Origin: Chionoecetes opilio | Taxonomy: Eukaryota; Arthropoda; Malacostraca; Decapoda; Majidae | Direction: 5' to 3' | Assembly: GCA_016584305.1 (NCBI GenBank) | Contig: JACEEZ010000170.1 | Location: 62,001 to 126,000, forward strand | DNA length: 64,000 nt | In this document: in pieces, positions 63,265 through 64,000 of the stretch | Numbering within the stretch: the stretch's first letter is position 1 | How the letters are laid out: the number at the start of each line of letters is the position of its first letter | Program-made: the position numbers and the translations under genes | The notes under the pieces: model-generated | The model's input: only the letters and a program-made list of their open reading frames with translations | Told to the model about the DNA's origin: nothing | Database searches by the model: none

Positions 63265-63790
63265 CATGACTCCGTGACATGGATCGTATGGGCGAATTGA
63301 CTTTAGAGTGGGCGAATTGACTCATATGTGGGCGAATTGACTTATATGTGGACGAAATGTCTTGTGGGCGAAATGACGAAAATTGCCTAACCAAAATAAA
63401 CCTAACCTAACCAAGATTAACCTACCCTAGCAGGGGGCTTGACCCACCGTTAACCTAACCTAAGCTAACCTAACCTATCCTAACCTAACCAAATCTAAGC
63501 TAACCTAACCAAATCTAAGCTAACCTAACCTAACCAAATCTAACCTAAACTACCCAAATCTAACCTACCCTAACCTAACCTAAACAAATCTAACCTAACC
63601 TCCTAGTGGGGGGTTGGGGGTTCTCGACACACTAAACAAATATAACCTAACCTCCTAGCTCCTATAGACTCCATGGTGTTGGCGAAATGACTCCATAGTG
63701 TGGGCGAAATGACTCCATAGTGTGGGCGAATTGACCTGTGGGTGAAATGACTCTATGGTGTGGCGAAATGGCATGTGGGCGAAATGACCG
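63265..63790. repeat. GTGGGCGAA(A/T)TGAC repeats flanking a CCTAA array
   Basis: About five units on the left (63290-63390) and six on the right (63675-63790), all in the same orientation, with spacers such as TCCATAGT. Confidence 0.85.
63395..63660. repeat. Degenerate (CCTAA)n array
   Basis: CCTAACCTAACC runs with variants CTAAGCTAACC and AAATCTAACC. CCTAA is the complement of the arthropod telomere unit TTAGG. Shorter runs lie at 8625, 57945 and 58855. Confidence 0.9.
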
Positions 63791-64000
63791 GATACCAACC
63801 TAACCATTACTGTCGGCGAGTTTTCCCGATTTGTGTAGGGATAAAAATATTGGTAGACGACAGTACCATGCAGGTACCATGAGGCAAGGATGGGTAATGT
63901 CACCGTGGTTATGCAACTTGTTTATGAATGGAGTAATAAGATAAATCAAAGCAAAGGTTGGTGATGTTGGTATAGACTCAAGAGTATTCATTGGCTCGTC

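Overview
The window looks like nuclear DNA of an arthropod, most likely a decapod crustacean (inference). A spliced metazoan gene is spread over more than 31 kb of AT-rich introns. (TA)n, (GA)n, (CA)n and CCTAA-type simple repeats are abundant, and most of the remaining DNA is layered transposable elements. No bacterial-type gene organisation, rRNA gene or CRISPR array is visible.

The main host gene is the 3' part of an eIF2-alpha kinase that best fits the heme-regulated inhibitor branch (EIF2AK1/HRI). Eight plus-strand exons (1962-2040, 2333-2500, 10430-10588, 17300-17343, 17457-17859, 25430-25630, 31081-31221, 32915-33349) join in phase at consensus splice sites. They cover the glycine loop, the VAIK-type lysine, the kinase insert, the HRD loop, a DLG variant of DFG, APE and a C-terminal coiled coil. 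The fifth exon carries one frame break. The 5' end of the gene lies before the window.

A second probable host gene, on the minus strand at 48804-49902, is a C2H2 zinc-finger gene with eleven intact, nearly identical fingers and a polyadenylation signal downstream. Its first fingers are frame-broken.

The rest is a mobile-element archive. (1) There are many Tigger/pogo-like elements with TA target duplications, belonging to at least seven terminal-repeat families; most are internally deleted, and one at 54335-57198 is nearly full length. (2) A GC-rich 2.8-kb hAT-like transposon at 20720-23517 has about 140-bp diverged inverted ends and a broken transposase-like gene. (3) Several short hAT-type elements are present, two with clear 8-bp target duplications. 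(4) Non-LTR retrotransposon fragments of at least four kinds occur at 16081-17065, 27729-28622, 42290-45190 and 53930-57620, with many short 3' tails. (5) There are two tRNA-derived SINE families. (6) Several long foldback elements, minisatellites and a higher-order (GA)n array are present.

Nesting gives relative ages. A Tigger element sits at a TA inside a LINE reading frame, a jockey-type LINE sits inside another LINE, a SINE became a fixed part of a Tigger subfamily, and a terminal-repeat element sits inside a microsatellite. The strongest candidates for something little described are the GC-rich hAT-like element, the inverted duplication inside the Tigger transposase, and the Tigger subfamily that carries a SINE.
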